Part shown: positions 30,051 through 40,000 of the stretch, one piece after another
Numbering within the stretch: the first letter of the stretch is position 1
How the letters are laid out: every line of letters begins with the position of its first letter
From: Prorocentrum cordatum
Lineage: Eukaryota; Sar; Dinophyceae; Prorocentrales; Prorocentraceae
Assembly (NCBI GenBank): GCA_963575745.1
Contig: CAUYUJ010018875.1
Location: 124,952-164,951 of the forward strand
Reading direction: 5' to 3'
Length of the DNA: 40,000 bases
Position numbers and translations under genes: made by a program
The notes under the pieces: generated by a model
What the model was told of the DNA's origin: nothing
Database searches by the model: none
What the model saw: only the letters and a program-made list of their open reading frames with translations

Positions 30051-30206
30051 GGCACCAACTATACACCAACACCGATCCTGGCCAGGATCACCCTGGGCCC
30101 AGGATCAGTGTATACGCCCTCCTGCCTTGCGCAAGAAGGCATATACACCGATCCTGGGCCCAGGGTGATCCTGGGCCAGGATCGGTGTTGGTGTATAGTT
30201 GGTGCC
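30051..30206. mobile_element. 156-bp fold-back element
   Basis: Arms start GGCACCAACTATACACCAAC and end in its reverse complement GTTGGTGTATAGTTGGTGCC. Pairing continues through CACCGATCCTGGCC.AGGATC, ACCCTGGGCCCAGGATC and GTGTATA.GCC, with one gap and about three mismatches over 68 bp. The short loop carries CTTGCGCAAG. It is in kinase intron 1, 0.6 kb from exon 1. Confidence 0.9.
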
Positions 30207-30814
30207 CTCCGAAGGATTTAGATTGCCCCCAAGCGACTGGGATTGGCACCAGTTCGCCAGGATTGGTCCCTCTACCCGGGTCAGCCCTCCCCTCCCCCGG
30301 TTCGGAGGGGGATTCGGAGGGGGAAGCGGTGCTGCCCCATCCCCCCTCAAACCCGGGGGAGGGCCTGCCAGCAGCGGCAGAAAAAGCTCCTTCAGAGATC
30401 TGCTTGCGCCGACCCGAAGAGCGGCATCGGATCGAACCGATGGGATCGGAAAGGGCTCCGCAAATCCCCCCCCCCCCCCGAGGCGGCCCCGAGACAGCCC
30501 GGGACCAGGCAACCGCGGCCCCAGGACGGCCCCACGCTGGCCCGAGGCGGCGCGGGCGCTGCCGCCCCGCGGCGTGGCACCCCCAAACCCCGCGAGGCGG
30601 CCCACGGGCCGTCCCCCCGACAGCATCAAGACCATCCACGGTGCCCAGGGCCCGAGCGGCCCCTCTGAGGGTCCCCCTCGGGGGCCCGCGGGCCCGAGAG
30701 GGCCCCGAAGACGCATCGCGGCAGTCACGGAGCGCGGCCGCTGCGCCGCGCCGCGGCGGCTCTGCGCAGCGTCCTCCCCGCACGCGAGGAGGGGCAGGCG
30801 CGGCAGCGCAACTA

Positions 30815-31234
30815 GATAGCGTGCCCATGCACGTAAGCCAAGCCACGCAATAACTGATAGAGATAAAGTTTCACGTAATACATGTCCAGTGTCCTGCCCA
30901 GCACGTTGCAGTGTTTGATGATTCTATGCAGCGTGTCCGACAGGAACTCGAGCACCAGATTCAGCTTTTGAGCTCCTTGCACATCTGGACTTAAGAACGC
31001 ACCCTTCAGGCAAACAATGTTCGGGTGTCCGTCCAGCTCTTTGAGAATCTGGATCTCCCTATCCTTCTCCGTCATCCTAATCGATTTGACAGCCACGATC
31101 TCTCCAGTCTCAAGCACCTGTGCCTGGTACACTACGCCATAAGATCCCTTCCCCAATATCCTCTGGAATGAATAGGTCCTCGGCTGCTCCGAGGGCTGCT
31201 CTGCGTCTACTCTGCGCCGCTTGGTTTCCATCAT
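30815..31234 (-). CDS. GSK3-like kinase exon 1 (N-lobe)
   Basis: Starts at ATG 31234 (MMETKRRRVDAEQPSEQPRT). This start is chosen because kinase homology begins 15-20 residues later and upstream codons, although open to 31933, overlap repeat R1. It contains the Gly-rich loop GKGSYGVV (29-36), AVK with the catalytic Lys50, a shortened beta3-helix C link, Glu60, NLVLEFLSDTLHRIIKH (hinge region) and the helix E end YVKLYLYQLLRGLAYVHGHA. The frame stops (TAG) right after GHAI, so splicing to exon 2 is needed. The segment equivalent to GSK3 'DKRFKNREL' is MTEKDREI, so the priming-site Arg96 equivalent also appears absent. Confidence 0.93.
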
Positions 31235-32529
31235 GTCCCGCGGCCCATGAAGAGGAGATACGAGCAGGCGGTAAACAGCCTGAGCCAAGAATACGGTGTC
31301 ATGCTCTATGTTACAAGTGGCATGGCGATTGCGACGGCGATGACCAGGGTGACGATGGCGACGGCCTGGACAGTGCTGTGGGCGATGGCCGTGTGACTCA
31401 CCCAAACAATTCTTGTACCAATGAGACCTTGCTTGGGGAAAACTCAAAGGTACTGATGCCGCTACTCCCGGGACCTCTCCCTCCGGGGGTGCGTCCTGAC
31501 CAGGACTTCGAGGCGAACCCAGCCGTGGCGGCGAGGGCCTCCCGAGGACCGGAACACGGGGCAGCGAAGGAAGCGCAGCGGCATGGGCACGCGCAGCGCC
31601 TCCCCCCGATGGATGGGACGCGCAGAGGTTCGCCCCGTCGCCGCCCGCGGGCGCCTCCCGCGCGGCGCCGGGAGCTCGAGGGTTCGGCGCGCCAGCGCCG
31701 CCCGTGGGCGCCTCGTGGGCGCCGGCTGGCGCTTCCGGATCCACGCGTCGGCTCCGCTCCCCGAAAGCGAGGGCAGAAAGTCCACCCTCATCAGAATCGC
31801 CCCTCCACGCGAAGCCGCTTCGCAGACGTGCCAAAACAGGGCATCGAACAGGGTAGGGCTGTCTGGTAAACGCCTGGGGCCGCTCAGGAAACGCCAATGA
31901 TCGGGTCCAGGTGGTTTGCCCTTCCTTGATCAAACGAACACGGCTGCACCCCCACGCCGAGAACGGTCAAATAGTCCCATCCCCGGCGACCCTGTATCGA
32001 CCCCTCCCCCGTTCCTCCGTTCCAAATAGCACACCATGCGGTGCACAAGCGCGTATCTCACAAATGCAGTTTGCACGAATCCTTCTCAAACATGACCGCA
32101 CTCGGCCGCGCGCGCGGCTCGAGAGCCTTCCGAAACCACTGGTGCTCGAATAATTGCCAGATGGAGCAAGAATGCCAGATTGCTTCGAGCGCACTCGCTA
32201 AAATCATTGGAGAACCAAGTTGCACGTTTGCCGTTTGATCACGGAGCGTATGCGGGCCACACTCGCGCGCATGTCGAAACGTTCGGGAAACCATCGCGCG
32301 CCGGCAAGCGTATGCGGGCCACACGCGCGCATCTCTCCGCGAGCGCGCTCGTCGGCATTCCTTCCAAAGCCACTAGCTAACTCAGCAGTTCAACACATAT
32401 GAAAGCCCAATGGCATGTTCCTCAAACATGCGTCGGGATGTCTGAAATTCTGCGCGCGCATGCGCTTCCTCATTATCCTCATCAGCACCCTCGTTATCAC
32501 CATCGCCAGCGTAATGATTACCACAGTCA
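31235..32529. other. Region 5' of the kinase gene
   Basis: Contains R1 copy 3 (31447-31585). On the minus strand the kinase frame stays open for 233 codons upstream of 31234, but its Ala/Pro/Arg-rich content gives no evidence for coding. 31950-32460 has CGCGCG-rich near-duplicated segments (GCGTATGCGGGCCACAC at 32247 and 32311). No promoter motif can be assigned; dinoflagellates generally lack clear TATA boxes. Confidence 0.5.
31447..31585 (+). repeat. Interspersed repeat family R1, copy 3
   Basis: AAGGTACTGATGCCGCTACT, then GGGACCTCTCCC, GGGTGCGTCCTGACCAGGAC and TTCGAGGCGAACCCAGCCGT. Best matched to 24547-24680. This copy is not followed by a CTC tract. Confidence 0.75.
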
Positions 32530-32990
32530 TCAACAACATCGACATATCAATCACCATCGTCGTCGTCATCATATCATCACCGCCATCGTCATGATCGTCG
32601 ATGTCGTCCCACTCGTCGAAATTCTGCGCGCGCACTTCCGAATCATCCTGACCAGCGCCATCGTAAGCATCGTCGCATTCGTCAAAATTGCGTCATTATC
32701 ATCACCGTCGGCTTCAGCACTACAGCCGTCGTCGTCGATATCGTCCCAACCGTCGGTATGGTAATCACCATCATCATCACCACCACCATCATCATCACCA
32801 CCACCACCATCAGCACCACCACTACCATCACGAACTATCATCATCATCATCATCGTCATCAGCATCATCATCATGCTTATCATCATCATATCATCGTCAT
32901 CGTCACCACCACCACCACCACCATGACCATCAGCATAATCATCATCAGCAACAGTATCATCATCATCATCATCATCAGCATCAGCATCAG

Positions 32991-33041
<51 letters not shown>

Positions 33042-33160
33042 TGTCATCACCACCACCACCATCATCATCATCATCAGCAGCATCATCAGCATCATCATCA
33101 TAAGCACCACCATCATCATCATCAGCATCATCATCGTCGTCGTCGTCGCCCAGCTGGCGA
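32530..33160 (+). repeat. (CAT/CAC/CAG)n microsatellite
   Basis: Nearly continuous CAT/CAC/CAG trinucleotides from 32760 to 33150, degenerate before that. Poly-His, poly-Ile and poly-Asp frames are artefacts. Confidence 0.95.
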
Positions 33161-33594
33161 TTCACCAACAAGGTGGTGATGGGTGGGCGAGATGTTTGTA
33201 CGAGCATCGGAGGTGGTCAAGCGCAGATGTGGTCAATAAATGGCATCCCTCACTTTGCTTTGGACCATACAGATTGCAACACAAGGTTTGCAATACTGGC
33301 TGCACCACAACGAGCGAACATCGCAAGCGTAAGAACCCGCTGCTTGGGGTCCACGATGGCAAACACGGGTATACATCGATGGAACGCAAGCTTGCATATT
33401 TACCTGTTGATCCACCACCGTGCCCTTGAGGCACGAATTGGAGTGTCCTCAGGTCCCTTGCTCAATCCCCTGGAGCCTCAGTGCTCAATCCTGAGGACTC
33501 TTTCGAGGGCCAGGGCCCCTAGCTCTCAAATCTTGTTGGGATCCCCGCGTGCCATCTAGGGTTTGTCGCGTTCTGTCGCGTGACGTTCTCGGGC
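33161..33594. other. Short unique stretch, possible exon on the minus strand
   Basis: In one minus-strand frame 33255-33375 reads VFAIVDPKQRVLTLAMFARC then GAASIANLVLQSVWSKAK. This looks protein-like, but stops lie on both sides and no homologue is recognised. It could be a gene remnant. The rest shows nothing. Confidence 0.25.
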
Positions 33595-34240
33595 CTAAAC
33601 GGGCCCCAAGATGGGCCAAGCGGGCCCAAAGAGGCTCTCAAGACGGTCCAAGAGGGCCCCGAATCGACGCGCGGCTGGTCCAAGATGTTCAAGATGGCCC
33701 CAGGGTAGCCCAAGAAGCCTTGGAGGCGCCCCAACAGAACGCCCCAGAGCCTTCCCAAGAAGGGCCCCCAGAAGCCAAAAAAAACTGGATTGCCCTTGCT
33801 TGTTGTTTTATGCGTGGAGTTCTTCACATTTCGAGCGTTCGACGCTCCAAGACGTCCCAAGAGGCCCCCAAGACAGCCCCAAGACGGCCGCAGAGGCCCA
33901 CAAGGCGGCCCAAGAGGGCAAGAAAGACAAAGAGGCACCCAAGACGGCCCAAAAGGGTCCCAAGACGGCCCCAAAAGGAGCCGAAGAGGGGGAGGACGAA
34001 CTGAAAAACCTAACCTTCCGCCCCATGAGACACCAAGGAGGCCCAAGGAGTCCCCCAAGAGGCCCAAGAGGCCCCAAGAGGCCCCCACGACATCCTAAGA
34101 GGCCCACAAGAGGTCCAAAAGAGATCCCAAGAGGCCCTCAAACAGCCCCCCAGAGGCCTCAAACTGGCCTCCAGGAGGCCCCCGAGAGGCCTCTCACGAG
34201 ATCCCAACGAGCATCCAAAAGGCCTCTCGACCACAACCCA
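33595..34240 (+). repeat. Degenerate minisatellite, CCCCAAGAGGCC unit
   Basis: Copies of GGCCCCAAGAGGCCC, CCAAGACGGCCC and CCCAAGAGGCC across 640 bp, interrupted near 33780-33850 by a short T-rich piece. Same unit and strand as 3105-3765. Confidence 0.8.
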
Positions 34241-35840
34241 GGTACGGTGGCGTGGTTAGCCGAAGGCCATTTGATAGTTTTGCCAACGCGCAGAAACCAA
34301 AAAGTGTGCGCTATCGTGGGGCTCTCCCTGTCACCCTGTTGGTAATTGTCCTTCCTCCTCCCTCCTGTCTCCTCCCTCCCTCGCTTCGCTCTCCTCATTC
34401 CATCCTCCCCTCTCCCTCTTCACCACCCTCCCCCCTCCCTGGGGGGCCCCTCCGTCATTCCTTCCCTCCTCTCCTCCTCCTCCTCCTCCTCCTCCTCCTC
34501 CTCATCATCATCATCATCATCACCACCACCATCATCATCATCATCATCATCACCACCACCACCACGATCATAACGAACATCGTGATCGTCCTTTTCCTAC
34601 TCCTCCACCGCCCCACTCCCTCCCTCCCTCCTTCTCTTCACCCTCCGTCCCCTTTCCTGTCCCCTCTCCCCTCTCTTGTTCAGCCTTCCCTACTGCACCT
34701 TCCCACTTTCCTCTTTCCCTCCCACCACCATCAGCAGCACCATCATCATCGTCAGTGCCCCTCCTTGTCTTCCCCCTCCCCCCGCGGCAACGACGACGGA
34801 AACGACGAATCTACTTGCGACGACAGCAGGAACAGCAGAGTCAGCGCGGTCCGCGTCGAGGCCGCCGAAGGCAATGACCGCCTCGGCCGCGTTCAACGGG
34901 GGCACGAACGCCTCGGCTTGCATGCCGGCGCGGGGTGCGCCCTGCCGAACGGCGGCGCCGCCGCCACCACCGCAGGCCATCTCCGCCGTCGTCGTGGTAA
35001 AGCACCGCCCCGTCTCCCCCCCACCCCCACCCCCCAGCACGCACACACACACACACACACACACACAACCACACACAACCGCATACACATGATTAGTTTC
35101 GCGGCCTGATGCCACGCAACGAGGGCAAAACCATGAATCGCTAAGACGGATTACCACCAAACGAGCGCCGATGGGAGGCCAAACCACACACACACACACA
35201 CACACAATTGGGTGCTGCGGTCACGCGCGCGGCGGCGCGGCGTAGGCAGTCGAGCGGGAGAACGCGCGCAGCCTTGCCACATCACGCGGCGTGGGGACCA
35301 AGGATCTGCCCAAGAGGGTCGACCAGGTCAGGCACCAGACCGCACACACACACAACCACACACACACACACACAACACACACACACACACAACACACACA
35401 CACACACACACACACAACACACACACACAGACACACACACACACAAAAACACACAGTTGGTCGCACGCAGCTGGGGCAGGAAGCCACACGAACGCTGAAG
35501 AGTTGCACGCCCAGCGCAACCGGACCAACGCCACGCCAGGCGAAGGTGAACCCCCCAACAAAAGCACCCACCCCCAGCCAGGACCTCCTAGAACACCAGG
35601 TCGGGAATCGGGGTCCCGTCTGGGGGTGGGGGTGGACTGTGCTGTCCTCACAAAACGGGGCCATGGCAGGGAGCGGTTCGCAGCGGCCAGCGGCCGGAGG
35701 CAGCGGGCAGGGGCACCAAGAGCGCACAGGCGGGGAGGGCCCGCGGGAGGCGGCGGGCACGCACGCACGCACGCACGCACCTACGCACGCACATACACAC
35801 ACACACAAACTCAAACGCACACATACACACACACTCAAAG

Positions 35841-35875
<35 letters not shown>

Positions 35876-35997
35876 ACAACCCCCCCCAAAAAAAAAACAT
35901 GATCGACCCACGAACCCGGAAAGGAATATAGAAATGTAACGCATTGCAACATTTCAAAGACACCTGATTGGGCGACGGGCACATGCAATGCTGAATG
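34241..35997. repeat. Intergenic stretch with (TCC)n, (CAT)n and (CA)n arrays
   Basis: (TCC)n/(CAT)n/(CAC)n at 34470-34565; (CA)n at 35040-35066, 35188-35205 and 35340-35456; (ACGC)n at 35758-35788; (TA)n at 35849-35875. The GC-rich piece 34800-35000 is open in several frames on both strands without a recognisable protein. Confidence 0.8.
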
Positions 35998-36836
35998 TAT
36001 CGATGATGATGTACTGTGCCGAGGGCTGTGCTGTGCTACGCCGTGCTGAGCTGCGATGTGCCATGCCGCGATTGTGCTCTGTATAGCGTTGTGGATCGAG
36101 TCCTCCCTGGCATCCGAGTCCTCACCGAACTGATCTGGAGCGTAAGCTCGAGCTGCCTGAGCAGATGGTAGCTGCCCCAGAACTAATCGACAGAGGGAAC
36201 ATGCCAGGAGGACGCGCCGCGGAACGTCCCAAGGGACGCGCCAGGCGACGTGCCAGGGGACGTGCCATGGGCACGCACCGCGGGACGTGCCAAGGGGACG
36301 CGCTACGGAACGTGCCAATGGACGTGCCGAGGGACGTGCCAGGGGACGCGCCGCGCGACGTGCCAGGTAGACTCGCCACGGAACGCGCCAAGGAACGTGC
36401 CAAGGTGCATAGTTGAGTGTATCGATCTTGATGTACCGTGCCGACGGCTGTGCTGTGCTACGCCGTGCTGAACTGCGATGTGCCATGCCGCGATTGTGCT
36501 CTATATAGCGTTGTGGATCGAGTCCTCCCTGGCATCCGAGTCCTCACCGAACTGATCTGGAGCGTAAGCTCGAGCTGCCTGAGCAGATGGTAGCTGCCCC
36601 AGAACTAATCGACAGAGGGAACATGCCAGGAGGACGCGCCGCGGAACGTCCCAAGGGACGCGCCAGGCGACGTGCCAGGGGACGTGCCATGGGCACGCAC
36701 CGCGGGACGTGCCAAGGGGACGCGCTACGGAACGTGCCAATGGACGTGCCGCGGGACGTGCCAGGGGGACTCGCCACGGGACGCTCCGCGGAACGTGCCA
36801 GGCAACATGCCAGGCTGCAATGCTAAGGGTATCGAT
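35998..36836 (+). repeat. Two tandem copies of a ~421/410-bp unit plus a partial third
   Basis: GTATCGAT followed by GATGTAC.GTGCCGA.GGCTGT occurs at 35998, 36419 and 36829. The first two units are almost identical apart from a short deletion in the second. Each ends in a run of GGGACGTGCCA/GGACGCGCC sub-repeats. Near-identity implies a recent duplication. Confidence 0.93.
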
Positions 36837-36867
36837 ATTGATGTACCGTGCCGAGGGCTGTGCTGTG

Positions 36868-37290
36868 CCTGGGCGACCTGGACACGTGAAAACACGCGTT
36901 TCGCTCAAGACGTTGTCAGCACATCCTCATGCTAGACATCCGCCTGGGCAACCTGGACACGTGCAAACAAGCGTCTCGCTCGAGACATCCTCAACAAATG
37001 CTCATGCTAGACATCCGCCTGGGCGACCTGGACACGTGAAAACAAGCCTCTGGTTCAAGACATCCTCAACAAATCCTCATGCTAGACATCTGTCTGGGCC
37101 ACCTGGAGGCGTGAAACAAGCGTCTCGCTCGAGACATCCTCAAGACCTGGGCACGTGAAAACAAGCATTTTACTTCAGAGATCCTCTGAATTCTGGTCCC
37201 CAGGAGAAAACAATATATCACACAAAACAAGCGTTTCGCTCGAGACATCCTCAACAAATTCTGAAAAACTAGCGTTTCGCTCGAGACATC
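36868..37290 (+). repeat. Tandem repeat, ~70-75 bp unit
   Basis: About five or six units containing GGGCGACCTGGACACGTGAA, AACAAGCGTCTCGCTCGAGA and CATCCTCAACAAATCCTCAT, progressively degraded toward 37290. Confidence 0.88.
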
Positions 37291-37681
37291 CTCAATGTTT
37301 AATTCGCCGGCCCTACGCGACCTCGTTATTTATCGCAAAAGAAATTCGCCGGCCATACAGCCGTCAAAACCGGGGGGAAACCAACTAAAAGAGAACCCTG
37401 GGCCTGCGCCCTTTCCGGGGAAAAAAAAACGCGTTCGGTCGTCGCGGGCTGGGGCCTCGCAGCAGGCCGCTCGGAAGTCCCGCGGGCGCGCGCGCGCCTG
37501 CTGTGAAGGGAGTGCTGCGCATTCACGGGGCAGTGGCGGGGCGAGGCAGCGGCCGAGCGGGCGCCCGCAGCGGGGGGGGGCGGCGGCGGTGCGGGGAGGG
37601 GCGCCGTGCACACACACACACACACACACACACACGAACACACACACACACACACACACGAACACACACACACACACACGA

Positions 37682-37713
<32 letters not shown>

Positions 37714-38811
37714 ACACACACACACGAACACACACACACACACACACCTTGCCCCCAGCGGCGAGACGACGACAACGTTGCGAAGCGCCAAGCCGGGACA
37801 CGCTCAGGCGAACTTGCACCTGGCGCGAGAAGGTGAATGCTCTAGCGACGTGCCTCAAGCCGCAATAGCTGCGTCGTGCGTGCAGCGTTTGCGAATCGCG
37901 CCCCGCTCCTCATCGCAGAGACCCACACCTCCCGAACTACTCCGACAGTATGAGAATATGTTCAGCTCGGTTGGAGATCTGATCCTGCTCCCTCGCCCTA
38001 CCTCATCCTGCCTTCTCCAGTTCATCCTGCCTCATCCTCCTGCCCCCTCTTCCTCCTCCTCCTGCCTCCTCATCCTCCGCCTCCTTGTCCTTTTCTTCCT
38101 CCTCCTCCTCCTCCTCCTCCTCCTCCCCTTTTTCGACTCCATCTCTCCATCTCCCTCGCCTCCTCGCTCCCCTCCTCCTCTCCCCGCCCTCCGAGGGGCA
38201 GGGGCGAGGAGGGGGGCAGGGAGGAGGGGGGCAGGGAGGCGCCGCGCGCTGGCAAGCGGGGGGAGGCCGAGCCGCGGCGCAGCGAGCGGGGGCCTCGCCG
38301 TTGGGAGCACGCCTTGATGTGACCACCGCCCACGGCGAGTAGGAGGAGGAAGAGGAGGAGGAGGAGGAGGAGGAGGAAGGAGGAGGACGAAGACGAGGAG
38401 GAGGAGGAGGAGGAGGAGGAGGAGGAGGAGGACCCTGGCGTCTGGGAGGGACCAACGTACCCCCAGGACGACGGAACCCCAGCGCAGCGCCGCGGCGGCC
38501 ACGGCTCCAGCCACGGTGGGCGCCCTGAGGTGGGCCCCGCGAGGCGCCCTCTCCAGGGGGAGGCGGAGGCGGAGGCGGAGGCGGAGGCGGAGGCGGAGGA
38601 GGAGGAGGAGGAGGAGGAGGAGGAGGAGGAGGACGACGACGACCCCCAGCGCACCGTCGCAGCGGCCACGGCTCCAGCCACGGTGGCCGCCCCGAGGTGG
38701 GCCCCGAGGCGCCCTCTCCAGGAGGAGGAGGAGGAGGAGGAGGAGGAGGAGGAGCACGCTTGGCCTCCCCAAAGGCGTTGGTGTCTGACACCGCGGAGAT
38801 CGCTCCGCATC
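37291..38811. repeat. Intergenic stretch with (CA)n and (GGA)n arrays
   Basis: (CA)n with regular CACGAACA interruptions at 37606-37748; CTC tract near 38085-38130; (GGA)n at 38339-38430, 38555-38632 and 38720-38754, with a duplicated CAGCGGCCACGGCTCCAGCC. No gene is seen. Confidence 0.8.
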
Positions 38812-38945
38812 GAACGATCGGCGGCCTACAGATCGCCGGGTCGCTCCGTGTTGGCCGACTCTGGGACACCGGCGGCGTTCAACCTCGAACGCCCTCGGCG
38901 GGGTCGCCGCCGCGTCGACACGGCACGAACCCGCCGCAGCCGATC
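38812..38945 (+). repeat. Interspersed repeat family R4, second copy
   Basis: Aligns with 22563-22690: AACGATCGGCGGCCTACAGA then TCGCC, GGCGGCGTTCAACCTCGAAC, and GGGGTCGCCGCCGCGTCGAC. Both copies have the same orientation and end near a CCGC(C)GCAG. Confidence 0.6.
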
Positions 38946-39240
38946 CCCATCCCCACTGGCGTGGCCTTGGCCCCACTGGCCGATTGACCCCCCTGGATGG
39001 GGAAGTAGGCTGCTCCCTCCGGGTTTCGACTGGCCTATCCCCAACTGGGGCGGGTGGGATGGTGGGGCCGAGTGCCATGGCCCGGTGGGGATGGGGATGG
39101 GTTTAACGATACTGATGTTTGTCTCGCGCCTTCACAGAAATATTGCGTGCGATGAGGCAGACAGTGCTTTGCGCCAACGCGCCTGGTGGAAGAAAAAGGC
39201 CTCATCTCATGTACGCGTCCCTGCACAGGAATCAGTCCTC

Positions 39241-40000
39241 CTACAGAGTCATGCTGTTCCGCCGCACACACTCGTCCGAAGGCATTGCTACCTCAGTGTG
39301 GTCATCTTCTCCCAAGAGTCCTCCGACAGCAAGCCCGGCACGTCCGAGGTGCTTCACGTAAAAATTCAAGTACCGGATCCCATCGTGCGTGAGCCCATGG
39401 GCAATCTTCACTTCGAGCTTCCCAAAGTGTTCCCACTTCGGATCTGCGTCGCCCATATCCTGAGCGCGGAAATAGAGGCCCCCGGTCCGCTTAGCCTCCA
39501 CCCACGCACCTGTGAGGTTCAACTCTTGGAAGTACATGTCTGTGCACTGCGCACCCAACTGCACGGCGTCAGCGTCGACACGAAGCAGCGCATTCTCCAC
39601 GCGCTCGTCCCGTGGAATGTGAATCAGAGTGTGCTTGCCCGGCCTCATCAGGTCGAACCGTTCACCATTAGACGTTCTGCAGATGTGGGTCGCCTGTGGC
39701 AGCCACGGATGCCCCAGCTCCGCCCGCCATGGGAGCTCCAGCAGGGAACGTCGGGTGTGGCGTCGGCCAGCCTAGAGGATACGTCGGGGACGGCGTGGGG
39801 CTGGGCGTCGGGTAGGCCGTCGGGTACGCCGTCGGGTAGGCCGTCGGGTAGGCCGTCGGGTACGGCGTCGGGTACGGCGTCGGGTACGGAGTCGGGTACG
39901 GAGTCGGGAAGGCCGTCGGGTACGCCGTCGGGTACGGCGTCGGGTACGGAGTCGGGTAGGCCGTCGGGTACGGAGTCGGGTACGGCGTTGGGTACGGAGT
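39241..40000 (-). CDS. vWD-like 'GDPHLQN' domain protein, 5' partial, one frameshift
   Basis: The gene enters from the right edge as an uninterrupted frame (40000-39671). It encodes a Pro-Thr-Tyr-Pro repeat of about 75 residues ([12 protein letters not shown] units, 12-nt period), then [20 protein letters not shown] and PHLQNV. One extra base at 39670 shifts the frame; the downstream frame reads [20 protein letters not shown] and ends at the stop 39241 after about 140 codons ([20 protein letters not shown] then RRNSMTL). 'GDPH..N..G..FDL' is the start of von Willebrand factor D-type domains, and the same Pro/Thr-linker architecture is frequent in dinoflagellate proteins, probably secreted or surface-located. 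Function unknown. The single-base shift may be a sequencing error. Confidence 0.82.

Larger units (their letters stand above)
23474..30814 (-). other. Kinase intron 1 (7.3 kb)
   Basis: No other kinase exon or gene is recognised. It holds R1 copy 2 and a (GGA)n tract (24547-24830), R3 copy 2 (26002-26140), several minisatellites (26330-29910) and a fold-back element (30051-30206). 23474-24546 and 24830-26001 are GC-rich with long overlapping frames on all strands but no domain I recognise. Confidence 0.7.
1143..31234 (-). other. GSK3/shaggy-like protein kinase gene (span of recognised exons)
   Basis: Six exons in correct order on the minus strand encode a Ser/Thr kinase of the CMGC group, closest to glycogen synthase kinase 3, a cytosolic/nuclear kinase. 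About 286 codons are recovered, from an N-terminal basic patch through subdomain X. Seen features are a Gly-rich loop (GKGSYGVV, residues 29-36), the VAVK lysine K50, the helix-C Glu60, DFG at 163-165, [12 protein letters not shown] around Tyr179 (the activation-loop tyrosine in GSK3), IDLWSAGC and DQLVEI. The catalytic-loop HRD is HCD (142-144), so the RD arginine is missing. Intron 1 is 7.3 kb, and intron 2 is 20.8 kb and carries the 12.3-kb element. The C-terminal end (after 'AGQLLR') is not found. Exon boundaries come from protein continuity and may shift by a few bases where direct repeats flank introns. Confidence 0.88.

Noticed and set aside
31235-31933. N-terminal extension of the kinase by 233 codons
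   Set aside because: The frame is open, but it runs through repeat R1 copy 3 and is Ala/Pro/Arg-rich with no motif. The ATG at 31234 gives a normal GSK3 N-terminus. An upstream untranslated exon remains possible.
32569-33429. Poly-His, poly-Ile and poly-Asp frames of more than 160 codons
   Set aside because: Direct product of the CAT/CAC microsatellite; no non-repeat domain attached.
34690-35205. Minus-strand 171-codon frame with a protein-like middle (AFVPPLNAAEAVIAFGGLDA)
   Set aside because: The plus strand is equally open there (FNGGTNASACM...), both ends are microsatellite, and I recognise no family. Too weak to call.
1-40000. Dinoflagellate spliced-leader relics (CCGTAGCCATTTTGGCTCAAG-like)
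   Set aside because: I looked for the core words (GCCATTTTGGC, TTTTGGCTCAAG) and found none on reading, so no retroposed cDNA can be claimed.
1-40000. tRNA, rRNA, snRNA or bacterial-type promoter and terminator signals
   Set aside because: No cloverleaf, rRNA-like or riboswitch-like segment was convincing; hairpins found are fold-back repeats, not terminators.

Overview
This window looks like nuclear DNA from a GC-rich core dinoflagellate; the species cannot be fixed from sequence alone. Four things point there. (1) Kinase exons are separated by non-canonical introns: one begins GA, ends AG and has a 6-bp direct repeat at its edges, and one is a 160-190 bp element with terminal inverted repeats and a target-site duplication (an introner). 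(2) A Pro-Thr-Tyr repeat is followed by a 'GDPHLQN..FDLM' domain, a protein type I know from dinoflagellate genomes. (3) A transposase-like protein carries the 'LYSDEITPGN ... GIKPCMLC ... DWMH' motifs that recur in those genomes. (4) Every gene I recognise lies on the minus strand, and the rest is dense in micro- and minisatellites.

Layout, read on the minus strand from right to left. 39.2-40.0 kb holds the 3' part of the vWD-like gene, which runs off the right edge. 31.2-39.2 kb is intergenic and repeat-filled, with no gene I can support. From 31.2 kb to about 1.14 kb there is a single GSK3/shaggy-like kinase gene. Its six identified exons (30.8-31.2, 23.3-23.5, 2.42-2.47, 1.83-1.87, 1.40-1.48 and 1.14-1.23 kb) join into one collinear kinase domain. 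Intron 1 is 7.3 kb, intron 2 is 20.8 kb, and the 3' end is not recognised.

Kinase intron 2 contains the most interesting object: a 12.3-kb segment (6758-19091) bounded by inverted repeats sharing TACTTGGATCGGCG. Inside each end is AT-richer DNA with clustered GCTATC/GATAGC motifs. Six blocks of coding sequence (A to F) all lie on the minus strand between the ends. The last, F, is transposase-like; the others are lineage-specific proteins without a known function, several with basic, nuclear-localisation-like stretches. A four-hairpin palindrome lies close to its midpoint. I read it as a large multi-gene DNA transposon, possibly CACTA/EnSpm-like, nested in a host intron. Its gene E is itself interrupted by an introner with inverted repeats.

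Small fold-back elements of 130-190 bp recur across the window. Two serve as introns and four sit in non-coding DNA. Three otherwise well-kept reading frames (A, F and the vWD-like gene) are each broken by one base, which means either decay or consensus indels in the assembly.
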